DNA from: CAYVRJ01 sp964453645 | Lineage (GTDB): Bacteria; Bacillota; Clostridia; Christensenellales; JAWKQI01 | Assembly: GCA_964453645.1 (NCBI GenBank) | Contig: CAYVRJ010000005.1 | Location: 1 to 64,000 of the forward strand | Direction of reading: 5' to 3' | Length of the DNA stretch: 64,000 nt | Shown here: piece by piece, positions 43,380-50,769 of the stretch | Numbering within the stretch: the stretch's first letter is position 1 | How the letters are laid out: every line of letters starts with the position of its first letter | Made by a program: the position numbers and the translations under genes | Notes under the pieces: generated by a model | Seen by the model: the letters and a program-made list of their open reading frames with translations, nothing else | The model's database searches: none | What the model was told of the DNA's origin: nothing

Positions 43380-43454
43380 ATGCAGCAGAAACTAACGTTG
43401 GTCATTCTTTTTCTAATGACTCTGATAGTTCTGATTCTTGTTGCAAAAAACTAA
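43380..43454 (+). CDS. 24-residue hydrophobic peptide, candidate type I toxin
   Basis: The peptide is MQQKLTLVILFLMTLIVLIL followed by VAKN: a short polar start, one uninterrupted membrane helix and a basic end. GGGGGGTGA lies five to eight bases before the ATG and is sequestered in a hairpin. It has its own promoter and is faced by a convergent RNA gene, the layout of type I toxins such as Fst, TxpA and BsrG, small peptides that insert in the membrane. It is not a close match to a named family that I can recall. The call rests on architecture; toxicity is inference. Confidence 0.68.
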   Translation: MQQKLTLVILFLMTLIVLILVAKN

Positions 43455-43534
43455 CCGTCCTCACTCGCAAAAATGTTGACGGTTAGCCTTTTAATCAATT
43501 AATTTGGGTGAGACCGTCCTATCGAACACCCACC
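43445..43534 (-). ncRNA. Predicted antisense RNA of peptide locus 1
   Basis: On the minus strand a consensus promoter (43541-43569) should start an RNA near 43534. It ends at the hairpin 43451-43486 with six T, inside the last codons of the peptide gene. About 90 bases long. Near its 5' end it holds CTCACCC, complementary to GGGTGAG (43370-43376) at the peptide's ribosome site. That pairing could block translation. Confidence 0.65.
43451..43486. terminator. Shared terminator of peptide locus 1
   Basis: CTAACCGTC (43451-43459) and GACGGTTAG (43478-43486) form a nine-base-pair stem. It has six T on the minus strand and CCTTTT on the plus strand, so it works best for the antisense RNA and possibly for both. 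Confidence 0.72.
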
Positions 43535-43540
43535 ATCTTT

Positions 43541-43569
43541 ATTATATTTCCCCTCTTTTAAAATGTCAA
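43541..43569 (-). promoter_or_regulatory. Consensus promoter of antisense RNA 1
   Basis: On the minus strand: TTGACA, 17 bases, TATAAT, a perfect sigma-A match, stronger than the peptide promoter. It lies outside the C69 peptidase coding region. Confidence 0.82.
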
Positions 43570-43625
43570 TATTTCTTGCAGTGTTTGTGCACTTGATTTA
43601 TAATGTATGCGAGGAGGATGTGGCC

Positions 43626-44834
43626 ATGTGTGATACAATGGGTTTTATCAAAGGCGGTAACGCTTTCTTTGCCAAAAACAGCGACCGTAGTCCCAACGAA
43701 CCTCAGGTTGTGGAATTTCATCCCGCCAAAAAGTGTGAGGAATCAATCCTTAAGGTTACCTATATTGAAATTCCCCAGGTAAAGCACACCCATGCCGTGC
43801 TGCTCTCCCGTCCCGCCTGGATGTGGGGTGCAGAGATTGGGGTGAACGATTGCGGGGTTTGCATCGGCAACGAAGCGGTGTTCACCAAAGGTTCCTATCC
43901 CCCCTCGGGGCTTACCGGCATGGATTTGCTGCGACTCGCCCTGGAGCGGGGAGACAGTGCAAAAGCTGCACTGGAACTCATCATAACCCAACTGGAAGAG
44001 CACGGCCAAGGGGGTAATTGCGGTTTTGATAAAAACTTTTACTACGACAACTCCTTCCTCATCATGGATACCAGCGAACTCTATATTTTAGAAACTTCGG
44101 CAAAGGATTGGGTGTATAAAAAGGTAAACGTTGCCACTATTTCCAACAGATTGTCTATTGGCACAGATGGCACGGCATATCACGCGGGCACCCCCTATGA
44201 CTTTAAAAAGAAACATTCCGATCCGGTGTATTCCCATTTTTCGGGTTCTAAGGAGCGCCAGCGCCAAACAGCAAGCTGCCTACCCGGTGCACGGGATGTG
44301 CTGGGCCTCATGTCTGCCCTGCGCACCCACGGTGAATTTGCGCAAAACCCCCTGACTTGCGGTAATGTCCGTTCGACCTGTATGCACGCCGGGGGCTTGA
44401 TTGGCGACCACACCACCCAAAGTATGATCGTTGAACTGGGTACGACCCCCATCATTTGGACGACGGGTTGTTCCACCCCCTGTATATCCGTCTTTAAACC
44501 CTATGCCTTTGGAAATGCACCTGTTGGCCCGGTATTTAAACCGGAAGATACCCAGAGCGCTCAGTATTGGTTGAAGCGAGAGGAATTTCACAGGAGTGTG
44601 ATTGGAAAGCAACTTCCCTTTGAATATTATATGGAGCGGGATGCGTTGGAGCAAAGTTTTATAGACCGAGCCGATGGCCTTTCCCGGTTGGAAATGGAGC
44701 AACTCTCCCGCACTGCCCACGAGGAGGAGTGTGCCTTTTATAGCAAGTGGGGCAAACGGGTATTTGTTTCCCTACAGTGCTCCAGCCGGTTTTTAAATTA
44801 TTGGAAAAAGAAAAACAGTACACTTAACAAATAA
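43626..44834 (+). CDS. C69 family peptidase (secernin/dipeptidase-like)
   Basis: A 402-residue N-terminal nucleophile hydrolase of peptidase family C69. The nucleophile is the Cys at position 2 (MCDTMGFIKGG), exposed after Met removal, as in secernins and dipeptidase PepD. Downstream FAKNSDRSPNEPQ and HPAKK are family-typical. The ATG at 43626 has GAGGAGG upstream; an in-frame ATG at 43563 overlaps the antisense promoter and is not used. It is a single gene placed between two small peptide loci. Substrate unknown; cytoplasmic dipeptide hydrolysis is the family norm. Confidence 0.87.
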   Translation: MCDTMGFIKGGNAFFAKNSDRSPNEPQVVEFHPAKKCEESILKVTYIEIPQVKHTHAVLLSRPAWMWGAEIGVNDCGVCIGNEAVFTKGSYPPSGLTGMDLLRLALERGDSAKAALELIITQLEEHGQGGNCGFDKNFYYDNSFLIMDTSELYILETSAKDWVYKKVNVATISNRLSIGTDGTAYHAGTPYDFKKKHSDPVYSHFSGSKERQRQTASCLPGARDVLGLMSALRTHGEFAQNPLTCGNVRSTCMHAGGLIGDHTTQSMIVELGTTPIIWTTGCSTPCISVFKPYAFGNAPVGPVFKPEDTQSAQYWLKREEFHRSVIGKQLPFEYYMERDALEQSFIDRADGLSRLEMEQLSRTAHEEECAFYSKWGKRVFVSLQCSSRFLNYWKKKNSTLNK

Positions 44835-44863
44835 CTATTTCAACTTTTATGTATTTTTATGTA

Positions 44864-44892
44864 TTGCATTATTTGTAGAAACATGGTATTGT
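44864..44892 (+). promoter_or_regulatory. Promoter of small peptide mRNA 2
   Basis: TTGCAT (44864-44869), 17 bases, TATTGT (44887-44892). Its spacer TATTTGTAGAAACATGG closely matches AATTTGTCGGAATATGG of the promoter at 43297, so the two loci are paralogous. Confidence 0.72.
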
Positions 44893-44932
44893 TGATACAT
44901 AAGAGCGCACCCCTCGGGTGGACGGTTTTGTT

Positions 44933-44953
44933 CCCCAATACGAAAGATTGGGG
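44933..44953 (+). promoter_or_regulatory. Hairpin covering the ribosome site of peptide 2
   Basis: CCCCAAT (44933-44939), loop ACGAAAG, ATTGGGG (44947-44953). The second arm is the Shine-Dalgarno of the peptide at 44962, so the site is sequestered, as in locus 1 but with a different sequence. Confidence 0.7.
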
Positions 44954-44961
44954 GTGATACT

Positions 44962-45051
44962 ATGGATCTCAGCTTAGCATTACAACTGCTTCAGCTAGTA
45001 GTATCTGTTATCGCCTTAATTGTTGCAATTGAGCAGCTAAAGAGCCGATAA
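44962..45051 (+). CDS. 29-residue hydrophobic peptide, candidate type I toxin
   Basis: The peptide starts MDLSLALQLLQLVVSVIALI and ends VAIEQLKSR: one membrane helix and a charged C-terminus. It has a sequestered GGGGGTGAT ribosome site, a TATTGT promoter like that of the first locus, and a convergent RNA gene behind it. The sequence differs strongly from the 24-residue peptide while the promoter and layout are conserved, which argues that both are real genes under selection for the architecture. Toxin function is inference. Confidence 0.68.
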   Translation: MDLSLALQLLQLVVSVIALIVAIEQLKSR

Positions 45052-45141
45052 AACGAGAACAGCCGTCTATTTTCGACTGAACGGCTGTTCCGATTATAAA
45101 CCGTTTTGTATGGAGCAGACCGTTCACCCGGTGTGCTCTTT
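45048..45141 (-). ncRNA. Predicted antisense RNA of peptide locus 2
   Basis: A consensus minus-strand promoter (45148-45176) should start an RNA near 45141 that ends at the hairpin 45057-45090 with TTTT, at the stop codon of the peptide. About 95 bases. It contains ACAAAAC, complementary to GTTTTGT (44925-44931) in the peptide mRNA leader. Confidence 0.65.
45057..45090. terminator. Terminator hairpin of peptide locus 2
   Basis: GAACAGCCGT (45057-45066) and ACGGCTGTTC (45081-45090) form a perfect ten-base-pair stem; TCTCGTTTT follows on the minus strand. No T-run on the plus strand. Confidence 0.72.
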
Positions 45142-45147
45142 GTATAT

Positions 45148-45176
45148 ATTATACAGTTCCCCTGGCACACTGTCAA
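45148..45176 (-). promoter_or_regulatory. Consensus promoter of antisense RNA 2
   Basis: On the minus strand: TTGACA, 17 bases, TATAAT. Same perfect form as the antisense promoter of locus 1. It starts just after the terminator of the GGGtGRT gene. Confidence 0.82.
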
Positions 45177-45184
45177 TACCCCGT

Positions 45185-45230
45185 CAAAAAAGAAAGGCTT
45201 GTGGGTGCAACACACCAACAAAGCCTTTCT
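45185..45230 (-). terminator. Terminator of the NifU-like / GGGtGRT operon
   Basis: AGAAAGGCTT (45191-45200) and AAGCCTTTCT (45221-45230) pair, followed on the minus strand by TTTTTT. Confidence 0.82.
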
Positions 45231-45251
45231 CATTTTAAAAATTTGTTTTTA

Positions 45252-46250
45252 TTACTGTTGTGCCTGCTCCACTGCAACCGCAACTGCAACCGAAGCGCCA
45301 ACCATGGGGTTGTTACCCATGCCGATGAGGCCCATCATTTCAACGTGTGCGGGAACGGAGGACGAACCTGCAAACTGTGCATCGCCGTGCATACGTCCCA
45401 TGGTGTCGGTCATGCCATAGGAAGCGGGACCTGCTGCCATGTTGTCGGGGTGGAGGGTTCTGCCCGTACCGCCGCCGGATGCCACGGAGAAGTATTTCTT
45501 GCCGTTCTCATACGCCCACTTCTTATAAGTTCCCGCAACGGGGTGCTGGAATCTGGTGGGGTTGGTGGAGTTTCCGGTGATAGATACGTCCACGCTCTCC
45601 TTTTGCATAATGGCAACGCCTTCCAAAACGTCGTTTGCGCCGTAGCACTTTACTTTGGCACGTTCGCCATCCGAATATGCCTTTTCGTAGTTAACTTTTA
45701 AATCACCTGTGTAGAAATCATAGGTGGTGTCCACATACGTAAAGCCGTTGATCCGGGAGATGATGAACGCTGCATCTTTGCCAAGGCCGTTGAGGATAAC
45801 CCGCAGGGGTACGTTTCTCACTTTATTGGCTGTCTTTGCAATGCCGATAGCTCCCTCTGCCGCAGCAAAGGATTCGTGTCCTGCTAAGAAGCAGAAGCAG
45901 TTTGTCTCTTCACGAAGAAGCATTGCCGCTAAGTTGCCGTGGCCCAAACCAACTTGGCGCTGGTCTGCAACGGAACCGGGAATACAAAACGCCTGCAAGC
46001 CAATGCCAATGGCCTCAGCAGCGTCTGCTGCCTTCTTGCAGCCCTTCTTAAGAGCAATGGCGCAACCCAGCATATATGCATACACTGCGTTATCAAAGGC
46101 GATGGGCTGAACGCCCTTCACGATTTCATCCACATCGATGCCCTTAGATTTTGTAAACTCTTGAACTTCTTCTAAAGAAGCAAAGCCGTATTCTTTCAGG
46201 CATTTTTCAATTTGCTTGATTCTTCTGTCGTAACCTTCAAATCTAATCAT
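45252..46250 (-). CDS. GGGtGRT protein
   Basis: A 332-residue soluble protein with the family signature GGGTGRTLHPDNMAAGPASY near 275-295 and several Cys residues (CFCFLAGHE near 118). This family is widespread in Clostridia and is regularly encoded next to an Fe-S scaffold-like protein, as here; its biochemical role is not known. GGGGGTG lies eight bases before the ATG. It is the second gene of a two-gene minus-strand operon with its own terminator. A role in iron-sulfur handling is suggested only by the partner. Confidence 0.85.
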   Translation of the reverse strand: MIRFEGYDRRIKQIEKCLKEYGFASLEEVQEFTKSKGIDVDEIVKGVQPIAFDNAVYAYMLGCAIALKKGCKKAADAAEAIGIGLQAFCIPGSVADQRQVGLGHGNLAAMLLREETNCFCFLAGHESFAAAEGAIGIAKTANKVRNVPLRVILNGLGKDAAFIISRINGFTYVDTTYDFYTGDLKVNYEKAYSDGERAKVKCYGANDVLEGVAIMQKESVDVSITGNSTNPTRFQHPVAGTYKKWAYENGKKYFSVASGGGTGRTLHPDNMAAGPASYGMTDTMGRMHGDAQFAGSSSVPAHVEMMGLIGMGNNPMVGASVAVAVAVEQAQQ

Positions 46251-46267
46251 GGTTTTGCACCCCCTTC

Positions 46268-46960
46268 TTATTCGTGCCGGGGGTCAATGGTTTTGACCGC
46301 CTGAGCAAATCTGCCGTATGTACCGATGTTCTTTTCATACGCCTCTTTCACGTCCACACCCTTTTTGATGGCATCTAACATCTTACCCAAGTGCAGGAAT
46401 TTATACCCGATCACTTCGCTGTTGTCATCCAGACCCATTTCTAAGATGTAACCCTCTGCCATTTCTAAGTATCTCACGCCCTTTTCCTTGGTGCCGAACA
46501 TGGTGCCAACTTGTGAACGCAAGCCCTTGCCCAAGTCTTCCAGGCCAGCGCCAATGGGCAATCCGTCTTCGGAGAAAGCGGTTTGGGTTCTGCCGTATGC
46601 GATTTGCAAGAACAGCTCCCGCATTGCGGTGTTGATGGCATCGCACACCAAATCTGTGTTGAGCGCTTCCAAAACGGTTTTACCCGTCAACACTTCGCAA
46701 GCCATGGCCGCGGAGTGGGTCATACCCGAACAACCTAAGGTTTCGATTAACGCCTCTTCGATAATGCCGTCTTTGACGTTGAGGGTTAACTTGCACGCAC
46801 CCTGCTGAGGCGCACACCAGCCCACACCGTGCGTTAAGCCTGAAATATCTTTAATTTCCTTGGCTTCCACCCATCTGCCCTCTTGGGGGATGGGGGCAGG
46901 ACCGTGGCAAGGTCCTTTTTTTACGCAAATCATTTGTTCCACTTCATGGGAGAATTGCAC
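46268..46960 (-). CDS. NifU/IscU-like iron-sulfur scaffold homologue
   Basis: A 230-residue protein related to the NifU N-terminal/IscU domain. Candidate cluster ligands are the Cys in GVGWCAPQQGACKL and in LGCSGMTHSAAMACEVLTGK (about 50-95), the latter like the CSG...C pattern of IscU. I start it at GTG 46960, where AAGGAGGG lies eight bases upstream; an upstream open frame has no ribosome site. It precedes the GGGtGRT gene by 17 bases, the usual pairing. Cluster assembly or delivery is inferred; no cysteine desulfurase is nearby. Confidence 0.85.
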   Translation of the reverse strand: MQFSHEVEQMICVKKGPCHGPAPIPQEGRWVEAKEIKDISGLTHGVGWCAPQQGACKLTLNVKDGIIEEALIETLGCSGMTHSAAMACEVLTGKTVLEALNTDLVCDAINTAMRELFLQIAYGRTQTAFSEDGLPIGAGLEDLGKGLRSQVGTMFGTKEKGVRYLEMAEGYILEMGLDDNSEVIGYKFLHLGKMLDAIKKGVDVKEAYEKNIGTYGRFAQAVKTIDPRHE

Positions 46961-47130
46961 TTTATTTGCCCTCCTTGGTATTTTTAAAATAAAAGCTAAA
47001 TAAATTATACCACAGCTTGTACTAGCCATACAAATCTTTTTTTGTGAAAATTCGATCAATAGATACTGGAAATTTTAAAAGGGCTGTTTTAAACACTTTA
47101 AAAAGCCCCTTTTTACTATATTCTTTGTAA

Positions 47131-47214
47131 TTATGCCTCTACTGTAACCGTTCCGCCACCAATGCCCACCGAGATGCAGCATCCCGGAACTGAAATACCA
47201 ATTGAAGTAGAAGT
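47131..47214 (-). pseudogene. Possible gene remnant (C-terminal fragment)
   Basis: On the minus strand a 27-codon open stretch ends in GCCISVGIGGGTVTVEA and a TAA, preceded by an in-frame TGA, with no start codon. A terminator-like hairpin (AAAAGGGCT / AAGCCCCTTTT, about 47078-47115) follows. This looks like the tail of a decayed gene; the Gly-rich end recalls thiolase C-termini, but too little remains to say. Confidence 0.3.
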
Positions 47215-47250
47215 TCAATATTCCCTTTAAACCCAAGAAACAAAAGCAGC

Positions 47251-47640
47251 TTACTCCTGCTCTTCGATTTTAAACTCTGTAAAATACTCCCCGTCCACCT
47301 GCACCTTCCTATACCACAGTAGGGACATAATGCCGCTCAGCAGCAAAAACAGGGCAAATCCACACACCAAGTATTGGCTCAGGGCACTGCCTGCGGGGTT
47401 TAACAATTGATTTACAAATACAAAAATTCCGCAAACGCCGTTGAGCAAACCGCCGATAAATATTTTTTTGGCGTTCTGACGAAAAATGAGCATGGCCGTC
47501 ACCACCGGCACAATAAAAATCAGCAGCATCATCGAAACGCCGTTTTTTAGGCTGTTGATGGAGAGGATTAATATAAATAGGGAAAAAACCGTACAAATTG
47601 CCGAAAAAATCCTCGAAACAAACAATAAACCTCTCTTCAT
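47251..47640 (-). CDS. Small membrane protein of unknown function
   Basis: A 129-residue protein with four predicted membrane helices (about 8-28, 33-52, 58-78, 88-108) and a charged cytoplasmic tail ending FTEFKIEEQE. No family recognised. GGATGAAATG with GAGGATG just upstream supports the ATG at 47640. It stands alone. Nothing else is visible in 47215-47250 or 47641-47870. Confidence 0.68.
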   Translation of the reverse strand: MKRGLLFVSRIFSAICTVFSLFILILSINSLKNGVSMMLLIFIVPVVTAMLIFRQNAKKIFIGGLLNGVCGIFVFVNQLLNPAGSALSQYLVCGFALFLLLSGIMSLLWYRKVQVDGEYFTEFKIEEQE

Positions 47641-47871
47641 TTCATCCTCCGCACAACGTTCTCTTTTAAAAAAGTCAATCTATTCTTAATATTTATTTTC
47701 AATTTATAATACCGTCCGTTATTTATGTGGGGACAGGGTTTTCATTTACCCAAGTTCTCCAATAGATAGTGTATGCGCAAATGGAGTTATGGGTGCGCTA
47801 CTCTCAAATCTTATCACGAATCTTCAACCTTGGCAAGTTTCAAAAATAGTTTTTTGCAGATCCTGTAAACA

Positions 47872-47900
47872 TTGATTTTTGCAGCAATTTGTGATAGAAT
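47872..47900 (+). promoter_or_regulatory. Promoter of the thioesterase gene
   Basis: TTGATT, a 17-base spacer, TAGAAT, 19 bases before the ATG. Confidence 0.6.
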
Positions 47901-47919
47901 ATACTTGAGGAGTGTGTGT

Positions 47920-48654
47920 ATGCTAAAGAAATATGGAATTTATGAAGAAGAAAAAATGTTGTTTTCTTCCCACTGCGATATGTTTGGCAGGTGGAAAATA
48001 TCCGATATCTTGATTTCCATGCAGGAGATAGCCGGTATCAGCGCACATTATATGGGTGCTGGGCGGGAAACCCTCATCCACCACGGCATTGTGTGGGTGA
48101 TCTCCCGAGGTTATGTGACTATGGAGAGATATCCGAACTTTTTGGATACAGTGAAGATTAAAACCTATCCCAAGGGGCCAAAAGGGGTGTTCTTCCCCCG
48201 TTTTTTCACCTTTGAAGATGTAAAGACGGGAGAAACGTTGGGTTGTGCGTCCACATCGTGGCTGTTGTTCTCTTTGGAGCATCGGCGGGTACTTCGCCCT
48301 CAAAACATACCCGTTTCCTTTGAGACCGACGAGAGCCTGCAAAACATTCTTCCTCCACCCGAGAAGATTGTTACACCGCAAGATATGGAGCACAAAACCA
48401 CCCGCACGGTGTTGTTTTCGGAGTGCGACATCAACGGGCACATGAACAACTCCAAGTATGCGGAATATGTGCTTGATTTGCTGCCTATCGAGTATTTGGA
48501 AAAGAAGATGCCCAAGGAGCTGACCATTAATTACAATGCGGAGGCTATGCTGGGCACCCAGGTGGAGATGTATACGGCGGTGGACGGCAACACGTTTTAT
48601 GCTGCTGGGCGCACGGCCGGCAAGAATGTTTTTGATACGAAATTGATATTGTAG
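47920..48654 (+). CDS. Acyl-ACP thioesterase
   Basis: A 244-residue protein of the acyl-ACP thioesterase family (PF01643): two hotdog folds. The first has SHCDMFGRWKISDILISMQE, the second CDINGHMNNSKYAEYVLDLLP with the catalytic Asn/His of the family. It releases fatty acids from acyl carrier protein. ATG 47920 has GAGGAG upstream; an in-frame upstream TTG overlaps the promoter. Single gene; chain-length preference cannot be told. Confidence 0.88.
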   Translation: MLKKYGIYEEEKMLFSSHCDMFGRWKISDILISMQEIAGISAHYMGAGRETLIHHGIVWVISRGYVTMERYPNFLDTVKIKTYPKGPKGVFFPRFFTFEDVKTGETLGCASTSWLLFSLEHRRVLRPQNIPVSFETDESLQNILPPPEKIVTPQDMEHKTTRTVLFSECDINGHMNNSKYAEYVLDLLPIEYLEKKMPKELTINYNAEAMLGTQVEMYTAVDGNTFYAAGRTAGKNVFDTKLIL

Positions 48655-48824
48655 TTTTTTTTGTGGGTTTTGCACCACACCCACCAAAAGGAAATTTTGC
48701 AAAAATCCCCTTTGGAAACCCAAAAACTTTTTGTTGCAAAAGCTATTGCTCTTGATATAAGAGGGGTCAAGGGGGAATCATTCCCCCTTGCGGTGTTTGG
48801 GGCGGAGCCCCAAGAAAAGAGCCC
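48655..48824. repeat. Mosaic intergenic palindromic repeat, copy 6
   Basis: Between the convergent stops of the thioesterase and yabQ. Modules: GTGGGTTTTGCACCACACCCAC, a diverged AAAGG/CCTTT hairpin, GGAAACCCAAAAACTTTTT, GGGGGAATCATTCCCCC and GGGGCGGAGCCCC. The GCAGGGAC palindrome is missing in this copy, which shows that modules come and go. Confidence 0.72.
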
Positions 48825-49169
48825 CTATACATTTTTGCCCTGATGGTACGTATACGTCTTTTTAGGCTTCTTCTTGGATGTCTTGTTGACAATCCACTTG
48901 ATAATCGAAGAGATACCGGCCAAATAAATAGCAAAACCCAGCACAATACCCAACAGGGTGTAGAGCCGAATCTCAAAGGACGCAAGAATATACAACACGC
49001 AAGAGGAAATAGCCATCGCACAAAGACAAAACAAAAGATCCAACAACAGTTGAATAAACCGCTGCTTAAAGGCCAGCTTGAGCAAGCGGAAAATATCATA
49101 AATCCCCCCCAAAGCCAAACCGGCATACAACGCCCCTAAAAATACCATCGCTTGATTTTGTGCATCCAT
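48825..49169 (-). CDS. yabQ: Spore cortex biosynthesis protein YabQ
   Basis: A 114-residue membrane protein with three or four helices (about 8-25, 38-62, 68-90) and a basic tail. YabQ localises to the outer forespore membrane and is needed for cortex formation in B. subtilis. The ATG lies two bases after the yabP stop. The yabPQ pair is conserved in endospore formers. Confidence 0.87.
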   Translation of the reverse strand: MDAQNQAMVFLGALYAGLALGGIYDIFRLLKLAFKQRFIQLLLDLLFCLCAMAISSCVLYILASFEIRLYTLLGIVLGFAIYLAGISSIIKWIVNKTSKKKPKKTYTYHQGKNV

Positions 49170-49171
49170 CT

Positions 49172-49465
49172 CTATTTAAACACCTTCGAAAAAAATCCTC
49201 CGCCACCCTGGCGCAATTCCTCGTGATCAGCATAATCCAACGCCTGAATCTTACCCTCAATCACCAGTGTCGCATCCTCTAGGTTCAACTTGCCGATGTG
49301 CAGGTCGTATCCCGTTATGGTCACTGCACCATAGCTTGTTAAAAATATAATTTCATTTTCGTTAAAGCTGTCCACGTCCAGTACCCCCGTAACGTGGATG
49401 CGCTCCCTGGATTCAATGGTGACTTTGTGCGGCTTTTCGGGCACCAGCCGGATATCTTCTGCCAT
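49172..49465 (-). CDS. yabP: Sporulation protein YabP
   Basis: A 97-residue YabP-family protein with the core RERIHVTGVLDVDSFNENEI and LTSYGAVTITGYDLHIGKLN. It belongs to the same family as YqfC at 20.8 kb and is linked to cortex formation. The ATG at 49465 has GGAGGG upstream. A possible SigE-like promoter (TCATTCT...GAATATATA on the minus strand, near 49502-49532) precedes it. Confidence 0.88.
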   Translation of the reverse strand: MAEDIRLVPEKPHKVTIESRERIHVTGVLDVDSFNENEIIFLTSYGAVTITGYDLHIGKLNLEDATLVIEGKIQALDYADHEELRQGGGGFFSKVFK

Positions 49466-49584
49466 GTGTCTTCCCTCCTTGGTATTCATTCACTATTTTA
49501 TATATATTCAGTTTTTTTGCTTTTAGAATGATCGCAGATATGTTATGATGTTGTTGAATTTATTATTAACGAAGGTTCGTAATC

Positions 49585-50769
49585 ATGCAGTTCATTGGCG
49601 AAAATAAAAATATCATACAAATTAACGCTGTGTTCATCGAGGACTATATCCCCGATGCCCCCGGCGATTTTGTAAAAGCGTATCTATACGCCCTCAAATG
49701 CTTTCAGTTGGGACAAACTCCCACCTTTTTAAACATGTGTGGTCAATTAAAATTATCCCCCGACATCGTGCGCCGTGCCTTTGACTATTGGCAGGACATG
49801 GGTGTCATCAAATACCAGGGGGAGAGCGACGTAACCCTTGAGTTTTTAAACATGCAGCCCAAAAAAGCCAACCACCTCTACACCCACGGGGAATTTAACG
49901 TGACTCTGCAAAAAATCTTTGGAATGCGTGTACTGACTCCCGAGGAATACGAATGTATATACGACTTTACCGATAAATTTAAATTACCCCAAGAAGTGGT
50001 CATCCTCATGTTGGAGTATTGCGTGCGCCTGGCGGGGCAGGGTGTGAAGATGAACTACATCCGCTCAGTGGCGAACACTTGGCTGGAAAAGGGCATTAAG
50101 GATATCGACACTGCGCTAGAATATACGGACAACTACGACAAAAAGAACCACAACGCCTCCGCCGTGTTAAAGAGATTGGGCATTACGGGCAGATTACCCA
50201 CCACCGACGAAATCGCACTGTACAACAAGTGGGAAAAGGAGATGGGTTTTTCCCTCAACGCAATTCTGTTGGCCTGCACCAAGACCACGTCGGCATCCCG
50301 TCCCTCCTTTAAATACTTGGACAGCATCTTAAAAACCCTGCACAAGCTGGGTTTGGTTCGCTCCTCCGACGTACTCTCCCACTTTGAAGATGAAAAGGTT
50401 CGCAGGGAGCTGATTGCACAGGTGAAAAATGCCTTGGGCGATCGCACGGAGATCACCGCCTTTGACCGGGAGAACTACCTCTACTGGACGAGTTTGGGTC
50501 TTTCCCACGAGCTCATTTTGTTCGGCTGCAAGAGTGCCTCCCTTGCTAAAAATCCAAAGAAATATTTATATGCCCTCATGTCCGACTGGGCGGCCAAGGG
50601 AATTCAAACCATTCATCAGGCGCAGCAGGAGATTGAGCGCAACAACGTTTCCAATTTGCAAAAGCCAACGGTCAACAACAAAGTGATGCCCTTTGAACAG
50701 CGCACCATCGATGTGGAATACGTCCGGCAAAAGCTGTCGGCCCTGCCCGTTGAGGAGGATGGCATATGA
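49585..50769 (+). CDS. dnaD: DnaD domain replication protein
   Basis: A 394-residue primosome-type protein. The N-terminal winged-helix DnaD/DnaB part is at 1-90 (DFVKAYLYALKCFQLGQTPT), and two copies of the DnaD C-terminal domain follow (about 115-190 and 200-340), with IRSVANTWLEKGIKDIDTA and LYWTSLGLSHELILFGC. Such proteins remodel DNA at oriC and recruit the helicase loader. The stop overlaps the start of the loader-like gene (ATGA), so they are coupled, as dnaB-dnaI in Bacillus. Confidence 0.9.
   Translation: MQFIGENKNIIQINAVFIEDYIPDAPGDFVKAYLYALKCFQLGQTPTFLNMCGQLKLSPDIVRRAFDYWQDMGVIKYQGESDVTLEFLNMQPKKANHLYTHGEFNVTLQKIFGMRVLTPEEYECIYDFTDKFKLPQEVVILMLEYCVRLAGQGVKMNYIRSVANTWLEKGIKDIDTALEYTDNYDKKNHNASAVLKRLGITGRLPTTDEIALYNKWEKEMGFSLNAILLACTKTTSASRPSFKYLDSILKTLHKLGLVRSSDVLSHFEDEKVRRELIAQVKNALGDRTEITAFDRENYLYWTSLGLSHELILFGCKSASLAKNPKKYLYALMSDWAAKGIQTIHQAQQEIERNNVSNLQKPTVNNKVMPFEQRTIDVEYVRQKLSALPVEEDGI

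Noticed and set aside
48661..48843. Short open frames across the palindromic repeats (also 8688-8915, 52843-53025)
   Set aside because: They translate repeat modules, differ between copies and have no ribosome sites.
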